NCBI RefSeq assembly: GCF_003416765.1
Contig: NZ_QSNG01000001.1
Span: forward strand, 1,576,742-1,640,741
From: Paratractidigestivibacter faecalis
GTDB lineage: Bacteria > Actinomycetota > Coriobacteriia > Coriobacteriales > Atopobiaceae
Reading direction: 5' to 3'
Length of the DNA: 64,000 bases
The position numbers and the translations under genes were made by a program. The notes under the pieces were generated by a model that had not been told where the DNA came from, made no database searches, and saw only the letters and a program-made list of their open reading frames with translations. Below, piece after piece: positions 32,410 through 40,198 of the stretch; the stretch's first letter is position 1; each line of letters starts with the position of its first letter.

Positions 32410-33030
32410 CTACCAGTTGACCTTGGCCTCGAGGTTCTTGATGGAGGCAGCGAGGTTTGCGGAGTTGCACTCCTGGATGTCCTTGGGATCAAAGATGCCG
32501 GAGCCGATGCCCGCGTACGTGGCGCCCTTGTCGAAGTAGGACTGGACGTTGTCGGCGTTCACGCCACCAACGACCATGAGGGGCAGCTTGCCCAGCGGGG
32601 CCTGGACGGCCTTGATGTAGTCGGGGCCAAGCTGGCCGGCCGGGAAGACCTTAACGATGTCGGCGCCCTTGTCCATCATGAGCTGGATCTCGGAGGGGCT
32701 GAAGGCGGACGGAACGGTGATGACACCCGCGGCCTTGGCCTCGGCGAAGATCTCGTCGCTGAACATGATGGGAGAGAGCATGAACTCGGCGCCGGCGGCG
32801 ATTGCGGCCTTGGCGCGCTCGACGGTAGTGACGGTGCCCGCGCCCACGTGCACCTCGGAGCCAAACTCCTTCTTTGCGGCGGCGATGCTCTCGGCCACGT
32901 GCGGGGAGTTGCTGGCAACCTCGATGGAGTTGACCTTGGTGCCAACCAGCTGCTCCACCACGGACAGGACCTGCTTGGTCTCATAGCCACGCAGAATGAC
33001 CGTCACCTTGGGAAGAATGAGCTCGCTCAT
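32410..33030 (-). CDS. KDPG/KHG-type aldolase (Eda family)
   Basis: A 206-residue TIM-barrel aldolase. Schiff-base Lys127 is in IVKVFPAGQLG; Glu37 in IEVASNS and Arg14 in ILRGYE are the conserved partners, and GAGTV (63-67) binds phosphate or carboxylate. The family cleaves 2-keto-3-deoxy-6-phosphogluconate to pyruvate and glyceraldehyde-3-phosphate, or related keto-deoxy acids. The length is normal. The start is ATG 33030 with GGAGG five bases upstream; the longer frame crosses the promoter area. As first gene of the operon with a PTS and an IlvD/Edd dehydratase, it completes an Entner-Doudoroff-like sequence. Confidence 0.88.
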   Translation of the reverse strand: MSELILPKVTVILRGYETKQVLSVVEQLVGTKVNSIEVASNSPHVAESIAAAKKEFGSEVHVGAGTVTTVERAKAAIAAGAEFMLSPIMFSDEIFAEAKAAGVITVPSAFSPSEIQLMMDKGADIVKVFPAGQLGPDYIKAVQAPLGKLPLMVVGGVNADNVQSYFDKGATYAGIGSGIFDPKDIQECNSANLAASIKNLEAKVNW

Positions 33031-33534
33031 GCATGCCTCCAAATTGCACGTCTTGGAACGGCCACGGGTGGTGCCCCGGGCGCGTCGGGACCTTGTCCCC
33101 TCTTTAGACATCGCGATAGTAGCTTGCATATTCCTTCATTTCAAATTGATGGTTTGCACACTATTTCTACATATTCTTTCAAGGGAGGACATACGATGGT
33201 GTCTGCGATTGTTTTACTGTCATTTGCTGGTTAAACGACCATAACTGAGTGATATGCGCCGTAAACCTTGAGCTGGTTGTTTGTCTTTCTGACTGCTTTT
33301 ATCCTTGCGAGGGGCAGAATCGGCATGGCTGAACCGTTGGCATTCCAACCGTTGCGCAATTGCTTTTGCATATTTCTGAGCCTAATTTGGATATTAAAGC
33401 GATTTCAAAGACCATTTCTTCACTTCTTCAACACATTTGCTCCAACATCAGGCGCCGTTGAACTAGTATTTTCTCGTCAAAGACGTCTTTTGTCATGCGT
33501 TTCCGCAGGCCAGAGTTGGTACCAGGAGGTTGTC
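33031..33534. promoter_or_regulatory. Promoter region between the sugar operon and the HTH-membrane gene
   Basis: About 500 bases, distinctly AT-richer in its middle. It should contain the leftward operon promoter and the rightward promoter. TTGATG near 33147, sixteen bases ahead of TACATA, could be a rightward -35/-10 pair feeding the mini-frame at 33196. From 33240 to 33470 I see only AT-rich sequence without a credible gene. Confidence 0.45.
33196..33234 (+). CDS. 12-codon leader-like peptide
   Basis: ATG 33196 has GGGAGG seven bases upstream and reads MVSAIVLLSFAG before TAA at 33232-33234. The near-ideal ribosome site followed by a very short hydrophobic peptide is the layout of a leader peptide or a mini-toxin. 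No attenuator stem could be assigned between it and the next gene at 33535. It may be chance. Confidence 0.35.
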   Translation: MVSAIVLLSFAG

Positions 33535-34137
33535 ATGCGTTTCTCTGAGATTGTTTGCGAGCTCCGTGCCAAAAAGAGCCTCTCTCGCGAGAAGCTCGCC
33601 AAGAAGATTGGGGTTTCCCCCGACGTGATTGCCGCCTGGGAGGAGGGCACCCAGTACCCCGACCAGGAGCATCTGCTGCTCTTGGCGCGAGCGTTCAAGG
33701 TACGCATCTCCGATTTGGTAAACGAAGATCGCGAGCTCATGCTCAAGGTCATCGACGGAACTGAGACGCAGGAGACCGTCATCATGGCCGGGCTGTCCGT
33801 ACTTCTGGTCATCTGCGCCGGTGCCCTCGTGGGGATTCAGCACGTGGACGCCAACCTTGTGGGCACCGCGTCCCGCGTGACCGAGGTGCTTCTGCTTGTT
33901 GGATTTGCCGCGCTGGCCTTCATGCGCCGGACGCCCAACGCACGGCGCGCGGCGGCGTTTCGAGACGCCATCGAGGCTGCCGAGGGTTCCGAGCAGGGCC
34001 TGCTCAAGGTCACGGCCGGCAGAAACACGCGGCTGGTAATTGCCCAGTTCATTTTGGGAGCCATCATCGCCCTTACGCTCATCGTGCTTCTGGGCGTGCT
34101 TATGCCCGAGTCCCAGCTCCCGTGGGTCATGCTGTAG
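33535..34137 (+). CDS. XRE-type HTH protein with membrane segments
   Basis: A 200-residue protein. The N-terminal XRE HTH covers residues 1-65 (LRAKKSLSREKLAKKIG; SPDVIAAWEEG). It is followed by a membrane pair near 85-130 (VIMAGLSVLLVICAGALVG; LLLVGFAALAFM) and a third segment near 165-195. The start is ATG 33535 with AGGAGG five bases upstream. Such HTH-membrane fusions may tether DNA-binding activity to the membrane and sense envelope signals. It is divergent from the sugar operon and could regulate it, but no operator was identified. Confidence 0.8.
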   Translation: MRFSEIVCELRAKKSLSREKLAKKIGVSPDVIAAWEEGTQYPDQEHLLLLARAFKVRISDLVNEDRELMLKVIDGTETQETVIMAGLSVLLVICAGALVGIQHVDANLVGTASRVTEVLLLVGFAALAFMRRTPNARRAAAFRDAIEAAEGSEQGLLKVTAGRNTRLVIAQFILGAIIALTLIVLLGVLMPESQLPWVML

Positions 34138-34151
34138 GCCAGCCTCGGATC

Positions 34152-34471
34152 GGTTAACTTGCAAGCGGTTCGGGCAGCCCAGGAGCCCCCAAGGCGCCAA
34201 TCCCTACGCAGAACTTACCTTCGTGTGAGCCATTTGCCAACGGTTGTGCAGAAGTGGCCTTCGTGCGAGTCGGTTTCTGGGCGGGCTGTTCGAAGCCCGA
34301 TGACTTTATGCAGCCGCCCGATGCAGCCAACACGTTTACCTGCATCTTCCCGTATGGCATATACATTTAATAATTGATATCCCGTTCAACTGCCGAAGAC
34401 GGGCTCACACCAAGGCCACTTCTGCACAACGCAGCCAAAACCGCTCACACGAAGGGCAGTTCCGCGCAAAA
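34152..34471 (+). repeat. 320-bp palindromic element, copy 2
   Basis: The element begins TTAACTTGCAAG and ends GGGCAGTTCCGCGCAAAA. It shares with copy 1 the four CCTTCGTGTGAG-type units in inverted arms and the centre CCCGTATGGCATATACATT followed by TTGATATC. It is in the same orientation as copy 1, lies directly after the HTH-membrane gene, and differs at many positions, so the pair is old. Confidence 0.85.
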
Positions 34472-34530
34472 CGGCGGTGCCGAGGTCGCCTTTCGCGTTG
34501 CCGTCGCAGCTCAAGAGCCACAGAACGCAG

Positions 34531-34578
34531 AAAAGCCGCCCAATGTGGTCAAGGATAGACACACATTGGGCGGCTTTT
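34531..34578. terminator. Bidirectional terminator
   Basis: A perfect 17-bp stem AAAAGCCGCCCAATGTG with CACATTGGGCGGCTTTT around a 14-base loop lies between a rightward gene plus repeat and the 3' end of the leftward megaprotein gene. Confidence 0.88.
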
Positions 34579-34606
34579 ACGTTGGCGAGTCAGCTAGAGG
34601 ACGGCT

Positions 34607-37600
34607 CTAGTCCACGGCAGCGCGGGCCTTGATGTCCGCCAGGTGCTCGCGCTGCTCGGGCGTCAGCGGCAGGCCGAAGTCGTCGCCGCTCTCGGGGTCT
34701 CCCTCCAGCTTGAAGCCCTCACCGCGGTTGTTGCGGTAGTTCTCCTTGGCGACGGAGATCATGAGCTTGATGCGGTTGAGCTGGTTGACCTCGGACGCGC
34801 CCGGGTCGTAGTCAACGGCAACGATGTTGCTCTCGGGGTGCATCTCGCGCAGGCGCTTGATGACGGCCTTGCCCACCACGTGGTTGGGCAGGCACGCAAA
34901 CGGCGAGCAGCACACGATGTTGGGCGTGCCGGTCTCAATGAGGTCGCACATCTCGGCCGTCAGCAGCCAGCCCTCGCCCATGGTGTTGCACAGGGAGAGC
35001 ACCTGGCCGGCCTTCTCGGCAAGCTCCCAGACGCTGGGGTACGGCTCAAAGCGCGTGGAGGCCTCCAGCATCTTGTTGATGGGCTCGCGGAAGCCCTCGA
35101 TGAGCTTGATGCCCGCCTTGTGCGTAAAGCGGCTAGTTGCCTTGGTGCCCAGCTCGTCCTTCATGTTGATGGCGTTGGTCATGCCAAACAGGAAGAAGTC
35201 CACCAGGCCGGGCACGTTGGCCTCGCAGCCCTCCTGCTCGATGACGCGGACCACCTGGTTGTTGGCCGTGGGGTGGAACTTGACCAGGATCTCGCCGACC
35301 ACGCCCACGCGCGGCTTGGAGCGGTCGTTGACCAGCGGCAGCGCCTCAAAGGCGTCGACCGTGCGCTGGCACAGCGCGTAGAACGAGCGGCGAGAAGCGC
35401 TCAGCAGAACGCCCTTGGCCTCGGCCATCATGCGGTCGTAGAGGGCGTCGGCTGAGCCGACCTCGGCCTCGTAGGGACGCACGCGGTAGAGCAGCTGCAT
35501 GATGAGGTCGCCGTAGAGAAGGGCATACAGGGCCTTGACCAGCAGCTCGGGCTTGAAGATGTTGAAGCCGGGGTTGTCCTCGTCCAGGCCGCTTGCGGCG
35601 GTGAGGCTGATCACGGGCACCTCGGGGTGGCCGGAGTCCTTGAGCGCCTTGCGGATGAGGGCGATGTAGTTGGTGGCGCGGCAGCCGCCACCGGTCTGGG
35701 TGATGAGCACGGCGGTGCGGCTGAGGTCGTACTTGCCGGAGAGCACGGCCTCCATGATCTGGCCTGTGACCAGGATGGACGGGTAGCAGATGTCGTTGTT
35801 GACGTACTTCAGGCCCATGTCGACGGCGCCCTGGTCAACGGAGGGCAGCAGCACGGCGTTGAAGCCCTCGTTCTTGAGCAGCTCCTCAACCAGCTCGAAG
35901 TGGATGGGGCTCATCTGCGGCGCCAGGATGGTGTAGCCGGCGTCCTGCATCTCCTTGGTGTAGCGCACCTTCTTGAAGGCGGCGGAGGCGGACTCGCGGT
36001 AGACGGGCACGCGGCCGGGCTCGTCCTTGCGGGCGCGCTCGGGGGTACCGTCGGCGCAGAGCACGCCCTCGGGCGCGACCTCGCAGATCTGGCCGGCAGT
36101 GCTCTTGCGCTCCAGCTCCTCGCGCTGCTCCTTGAGGGCGGCCATGAGGGAGCGAATGCGAATGCGGGCGGCGCCGAGGTTGCTCACTTGGTCGACCTTG
36201 AGCATGGTGTAGATCTTGCCGGAGGCCTCCAGGATCTCTTGCACCTCGTCGGTGGTCAGGGCATCAAGACCACAACCAAACGAGAAGAGCTGGATGAGGT
36301 CCAGGTCATTGCGGGTGGCCACGAAGCGCGCCGCGCGGTAGAGACGCGAGTGGAACATCCACTGGTCGACGACGCGGATGGGGCGCTCGGGGAGCATCTT
36401 GTGGGCCACGGAGTCCTCGGTGAGGACGGCAAAGCCGAAGGAGTGCACCAGCTCGGGGATGGCGTGGTTGATCTCGGGGTCGTTGTGGTAGGGGCGGCCG
36501 GCCAACACGATGCCATGGGCGTCGTGCTCCTCAATCCACCTCAGGGCCTCGTCGCCCTTGCGGTGCATGGCGTTGTGGAAGTCCACGTCAGCCTGCCAGG
36601 CGGCGTTGACGGCCTCGTCGATCTCGGCGCGGGTGATGTGGGCGCCACGCACGCGACCGCGGCCCTCGGCGGCGTCCTTCTCGCGCTGCTCGCTGATCAG
36701 CTCGTAGAGGCGGCGCTTGAGCTCGCTCTTCTTGTCGTACGGAATGAACGGGTCAAGAAACTCGACCTTGGAACCCTCGCCCAGCTCGTCAACGTTGAGC
36801 TCCAGGGCCTGCGGGTAGCTCATGACGATGGGGCAGTTGTAGTGGTTGGTAGCCCCCTCGTCCTCCTTGCGCTCCCAGCGGATGCAGGGCATCCAGATGA
36901 AGTCCGGGTCCTTGGCGATGAGGTTCATGATGTGGCCGTGGCTGAGCTTGGCCGGGTAGCAGACGGACTCGGAGGGCATGGACTCGATGCCGGCCTCGTA
37001 GGTCTTGCCGTTGGTCTGGTCGGAGAGAACGACGCGGAAGCCCAGCTTGGTGAAGAACGCGTGCCAGAACGGATAGTTCTCGTACATGTTGAGGGCGCGC
37101 GGAATGCCCACGGTGCCGCGGGTGGCCTCCTCCTCGGAGAGCACCGGACGGTCAAAGAGCAGCTTGTTCTTGTACTCAAACAGGTTGGGGGCGTCGTTCT
37201 TGGAGCGCTTGCCGGCGCCCGCGCCCTTCTCGCAGCGGTTGCCCGTGATAAAGCGGTGACCCTCGCCGAAGTCGTTGATGGTCAGCAGGCAGTTGTTTGA
37301 GCAGCGGCCGCAGTGGACGTTGGTGTGCTTGACCTGCAGGTTGTCGATCTTCTCGCGGGAGAGCAGGCCGGAGGTGCCGGTCTTGCCGGCGCGATCGCGG
37401 GCCAGAAGGGCCGCACCGTAGGCGCCCATGCAGCCGGCCACATCCGGACGGATGACGTCACGGCCGGTGAGAAGCTCGAAGGCGCGCAGGGTGGCGTCGG
37501 ACATGAAGGTGCCGCCCTGGACCACGCAGTACTTGCCGATCTCGTCAAAGTCGCGCAGCTTGATGACCTTGAACAGGGCGTTCTTGATGACGGAGTAGGA

Positions 37601-39235
37601 GAGGCCGGCGGCCACGTCGCCGATGGTCGCGCCCTCCTTCTGAGCCTGCTTGACGCGGGAGTTCATGAAGACGGTGCAGCGGCTTCCCAGGTCGACGGGG
37701 CTCTTGGCGTGCACGGCGGCCTCGGCGAACTCCTGGACGCTCATGTTCATGGACACGGCAAAGGACTCGATGAAGGAGCCGCAGCCAGAGGAACAGGCCT
37801 CGTTGAGCATGATGTGCTCGATGACGCCGTCCTTGACCTGCAGGCACTTCATGTCCTGGCCGCCAATGTCCAGGATGAACTCCACGTCGGGGATGAAGGC
37901 CTTGGCGCCGCGCAGGTGCGCGACGGTCTCAATCTCTCCGGAGTCTGCGCGCAGGGCCTCGATGAGGATTTGCTCGCCGTAGCCGGTGGTGGTCACGTGG
38001 CCGATGGTGCAGTCCGCGGGCATCTTGTCGTAGATGTCGTCCGTGATGGTGCGGGCGGTGCCCAGGATGTCGCCGTTGTTGTTGCCGTACCAGGTGTAGA
38101 GAAGCTCGCCGTCCTCGCCGACGACGGCCGCCTTCATGGTGGTGGAGCCGGCGTCAATGCCGATGAACACGCGGCCGTGGTAGCTGGTCAGGTCTCCCTT
38201 GGGAACCACCTGCTGGTCATGACGGGCCTTGAACTCCCGGTAGTCCTCCTCGCAGGAGAAGAGCGGGTCAAGTCGAGCGACCTCGGAGCCCTGGGTGTCC
38301 TTGAGGTCCTCGAGCAGGCGGATGGCCTCGGCGAAGGTGATGTACTTGTCGGACTCGCCGGCAAGGGCGGCGCCGGTGGCCACGAAGAGGTGGGCGTTCT
38401 CCGGGACGATGATGTGCTCCTCGTCCAGGTTGAGCGTGACGTAGAAGCGGTGACGCAGCTCGGAGAGGTACTGCAGCGGGCCGCCGAGGAAGGCCACGTA
38501 GCCGCGGATGGGGTGGCCACAGGCAAGGCCGGAGACAGTCTGGTTGGCCACGGCCTGGAAGATGGAGGCGGCCACGTCGGCAGGGGCGGCACCCTCGTTG
38601 AGCAGCGGCTGGACGTCGGACTTGGCAAAGACGCCGCAGCGGGAGGCGATGGGGTGGATCTGCGTGGCGCCCTTGGCGAGCTCGTTCAGGCCGGAGGCGT
38701 CAGTGTGCAGCAGCGACGCCATCTGGTCGATGAACGCGCCCGTGCCGCCGGCGCAGGTGCCGTTCATGCGCTGCTCGATGCCGTTGTCGAAGTAGATGAT
38801 CTTGGCGTCCTCGCCGCCGAGCTCGATGGCGCAGTCGGTCTGCGGGATGAGGGTCTCCACGGCGCGCTTGGAGGCAATGACCTCCTGGACAAACTCCAGG
38901 TCAAGCCACTTGGCCAGCAGCATGCCGCCGGAGCCGGTGATGGAGACGCGCATGGGGGTGTCGCCGATGACGCGCTGGGCGCGGGCGAAGAGCTCCTTGG
39001 CCGTGGCGCGCACGTCGGTGTGGTGGCGCTCGTAGTTGGCGTAGACCAGGTGGTCGTTGTCGTCGATAACGGCCAGCTTGACCGTGGTGGAGCCCACGTC
39101 GATGCCCAGGCGCAGGTGTGCGTGGGAGAGGTCGCAGGGGTTCTTGGGCGAGAGCTCGGCGCCATCCTGCGCCAGTTCGATGGCCGGGCGGGCTGCGCGC
39201 TCCGCCTTGATGGATGCCGCGGACTTATCGGTCAT
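34607..39235 (-). CDS. Acyl-CoA dehydratase activase/dehydratase megaprotein (two BcrA/HgdC ATPases plus HgdB-like domains)
   Basis: A 1,542-residue protein. The first ASKHA ATPase is at about 42-310 (GIDVGSTTVKLAVID, GGEDAKIIYF, iron-sulfur Cys in NGTCAGGTGAFI). The second is at about 370-640 (GIDAGSTTMKAAVVG, DIGGQDMKCLQV, NEACSSGCGSFIES). The C-terminal 900 residues hold a CxxC-type patch (HCGRCSNNCLL), a DUF2229-like block and HgdB-like segments (SFGCGLDALTTDE, ICYPSILVTGQ). ATPases of this family drive ATP-dependent one-electron transfer to 2-hydroxyacyl-CoA dehydratases or benzoyl-CoA reductases. Fusions of this size exist in anaerobes, with substrate unassigned. The start is ATG 39235 after GGAGGAGAGAA; it overlaps the TetR gene by 11 bases, so the two are co-transcribed. 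Confidence 0.88.
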   Translation of the reverse strand: MTDKSAASIKAERAARPAIELAQDGAELSPKNPCDLSHAHLRLGIDVGSTTVKLAVIDDNDHLVYANYERHHTDVRATAKELFARAQRVIGDTPMRVSITGSGGMLLAKWLDLEFVQEVIASKRAVETLIPQTDCAIELGGEDAKIIYFDNGIEQRMNGTCAGGTGAFIDQMASLLHTDASGLNELAKGATQIHPIASRCGVFAKSDVQPLLNEGAAPADVAASIFQAVANQTVSGLACGHPIRGYVAFLGGPLQYLSELRHRFYVTLNLDEEHIIVPENAHLFVATGAALAGESDKYITFAEAIRLLEDLKDTQGSEVARLDPLFSCEEDYREFKARHDQQVVPKGDLTSYHGRVFIGIDAGSTTMKAAVVGEDGELLYTWYGNNNGDILGTARTITDDIYDKMPADCTIGHVTTTGYGEQILIEALRADSGEIETVAHLRGAKAFIPDVEFILDIGGQDMKCLQVKDGVIEHIMLNEACSSGCGSFIESFAVSMNMSVQEFAEAAVHAKSPVDLGSRCTVFMNSRVKQAQKEGATIGDVAAGLSYSVIKNALFKVIKLRDFDEIGKYCVVQGGTFMSDATLRAFELLTGRDVIRPDVAGCMGAYGAALLARDRAGKTGTSGLLSREKIDNLQVKHTNVHCGRCSNNCLLTINDFGEGHRFITGNRCEKGAGAGKRSKNDAPNLFEYKNKLLFDRPVLSEEEATRGTVGIPRALNMYENYPFWHAFFTKLGFRVVLSDQTNGKTYEAGIESMPSESVCYPAKLSHGHIMNLIAKDPDFIWMPCIRWERKEDEGATNHYNCPIVMSYPQALELNVDELGEGSKVEFLDPFIPYDKKSELKRRLYELISEQREKDAAEGRGRVRGAHITRAEIDEAVNAAWQADVDFHNAMHRKGDEALRWIEEHDAHGIVLAGRPYHNDPEINHAIPELVHSFGFAVLTEDSVAHKMLPERPIRVVDQWMFHSRLYRAARFVATRNDLDLIQLFSFGCGLDALTTDEVQEILEASGKIYTMLKVDQVSNLGAARIRIRSLMAALKEQREELERKSTAGQICEVAPEGVLCADGTPERARKDEPGRVPVYRESASAAFKKVRYTKEMQDAGYTILAPQMSPIHFELVEELLKNEGFNAVLLPSVDQGAVDMGLKYVNNDICYPSILVTGQIMEAVLSGKYDLSRTAVLITQTGGGCRATNYIALIRKALKDSGHPEVPVISLTAASGLDEDNPGFNIFKPELLVKALYALLYGDLIMQLLYRVRPYEAEVGSADALYDRMMAEAKGVLLSASRRSFYALCQRTVDAFEALPLVNDRSKPRVGVVGEILVKFHPTANNQVVRVIEQEGCEANVPGLVDFFLFGMTNAINMKDELGTKATSRFTHKAGIKLIEGFREPINKMLEASTRFEPYPSVWELAEKAGQVLSLCNTMGEGWLLTAEMCDLIETGTPNIVCCSPFACLPNHVVGKAVIKRLREMHPESNIVAVDYDPGASEVNQLNRIKLMISVAKENYRNNRGEGFKLEGDPESGDDFGLPLTPEQREHLADIKARAAVD

Positions 39236-39941
39236 TTCTCTCCTCCTTGGGGGACAGGGTCGCGAGGGCAAAGCTCGGGATGTCAAACTCGATGTGGCTG
39301 CCGTAGAGGTCGCCGGGACGCACGAACATGAGGGCCGTCATGAGGCGGGCCATGGTGCCCACGGACTCCCTCATGCCGCCCTCAAGCCAGCGGATAAGTA
39401 CGCCCACCTCGGCGGATATGGCAAAGGTGAGGTAGTAGTCAAAGAAGGAGCCCAGGGCGCGCAGGTCTATGCCGTCCAGGGCGCGGTCGCTCACGACCTC
39501 GCGCACCATGCGCTTGAGGCGCTCCGCGAAGGCGGGGTCTCCCCCGTCGCCCAGAAGCGGGCGCAGGTAGTCTCCCCTCTCGCGCACGCAGGTCAGGAGC
39601 TCTATGGAGCCGGGCGCGGGCTCCTGGCGGCTGAGGGACTCCTGGAGCTGGCCCAGGTGGCACTCGGAGATGCGCACCACGTGGGCGCGAAGCTCGGCCA
39701 GGGTCTCCGCCTCGATCTGGTTGACGAGGTCGGGAATGTCTCTGAAGTGGGAGTAGAACGTGCGGCGCGTGACGCCGGCGCGCTCGGTCACGGCGGTCAC
39801 CGTGACGCGGGTGAGGTCGCCCGTGGCGTCTATCTCCTCCGCGAGGGCCTGGCGCAGCGCGCGTCGCGTTCGGACGCTGCGGCGGTCCGTGCTCTGCGGG
39901 ACGGGAGGAGCGGCCACGGCGTCTCTGAGGGCCTGGTGCAT
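39225..39941 (-). CDS. TetR/AcrR-family regulator
   Basis: A 238-residue protein with a TetR HTH at about 25-75 (VTAVTERAGVTRRTFYSHF). The larger C-terminal ligand/dimer domain has no specific match I can name. It overlaps the megaprotein gene by 11 bases, with TetR first. A 17-bp palindrome about 50 bases upstream of the ATG (39992-40008) is a likely operator, so it probably represses its own operon until an unknown ligand binds. GAAAGG lies ahead of ATG 39941. Confidence 0.88.
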   Translation of the reverse strand: MHQALRDAVAAPPVPQSTDRRSVRTRRALRQALAEEIDATGDLTRVTVTAVTERAGVTRRTFYSHFRDIPDLVNQIEAETLAELRAHVVRISECHLGQLQESLSRQEPAPGSIELLTCVRERGDYLRPLLGDGGDPAFAERLKRMVREVVSDRALDGIDLRALGSFFDYYLTFAISAEVGVLIRWLEGGMRESVGTMARLMTALMFVRPGDLYGSHIEFDIPSFALATLSPKEERNDR

Positions 39942-39991
39942 GCATGCCTTTCGACGTGGTCTGGCTGCGTTATTTCACAGCCTGCGTAGTA

Positions 39992-40008
39992 TTGCACACC
40001 TTGTGCAA
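39992..40008. promoter_or_regulatory. Candidate TetR operator
   Basis: TTGCACACCTTGTGCAA is palindromic except at its centre and lies just upstream of the TetR-megaprotein operon. Its size and position suit autoregulation by the TetR protein. Confidence 0.6.
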
Positions 40009-40095
40009 CAACGTTGCCATGACGCCCCGTCCTCACAAAACCTCACAGCACGCTTTCTTAAAGCCCCTCCCGCAAGCATTGGTTCAAACGGGAAA

Positions 40096-40175
40096 GCGCC
40101 CCGGGTTTCTCGTCGGCGACTTCCGCAGCCACGCTTTTTGCGGCGAGGACTGAGCCGAAGAGAAACCCGGGGCGC
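40096..40175 (-). terminator. Terminator of the phosphoketolase gene
   Basis: A 16-bp perfect stem GCGCCCCGGGTTTCTC with GAGAAACCCGGGGCGC; the 48-base loop has its own small stem (GTCGGC with GCCGAA). It lies 24 bases after the xfp stop. Confidence 0.75.
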
Positions 40176-40198
40176 ACCCTACAGGTTGAATCTACCTG

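Noticed and set aside
37313-39331. 672-codon rightward open frame
   Set aside because: It is the antisense of the activator megaprotein, which has intact ATPase motifs on the other strand.
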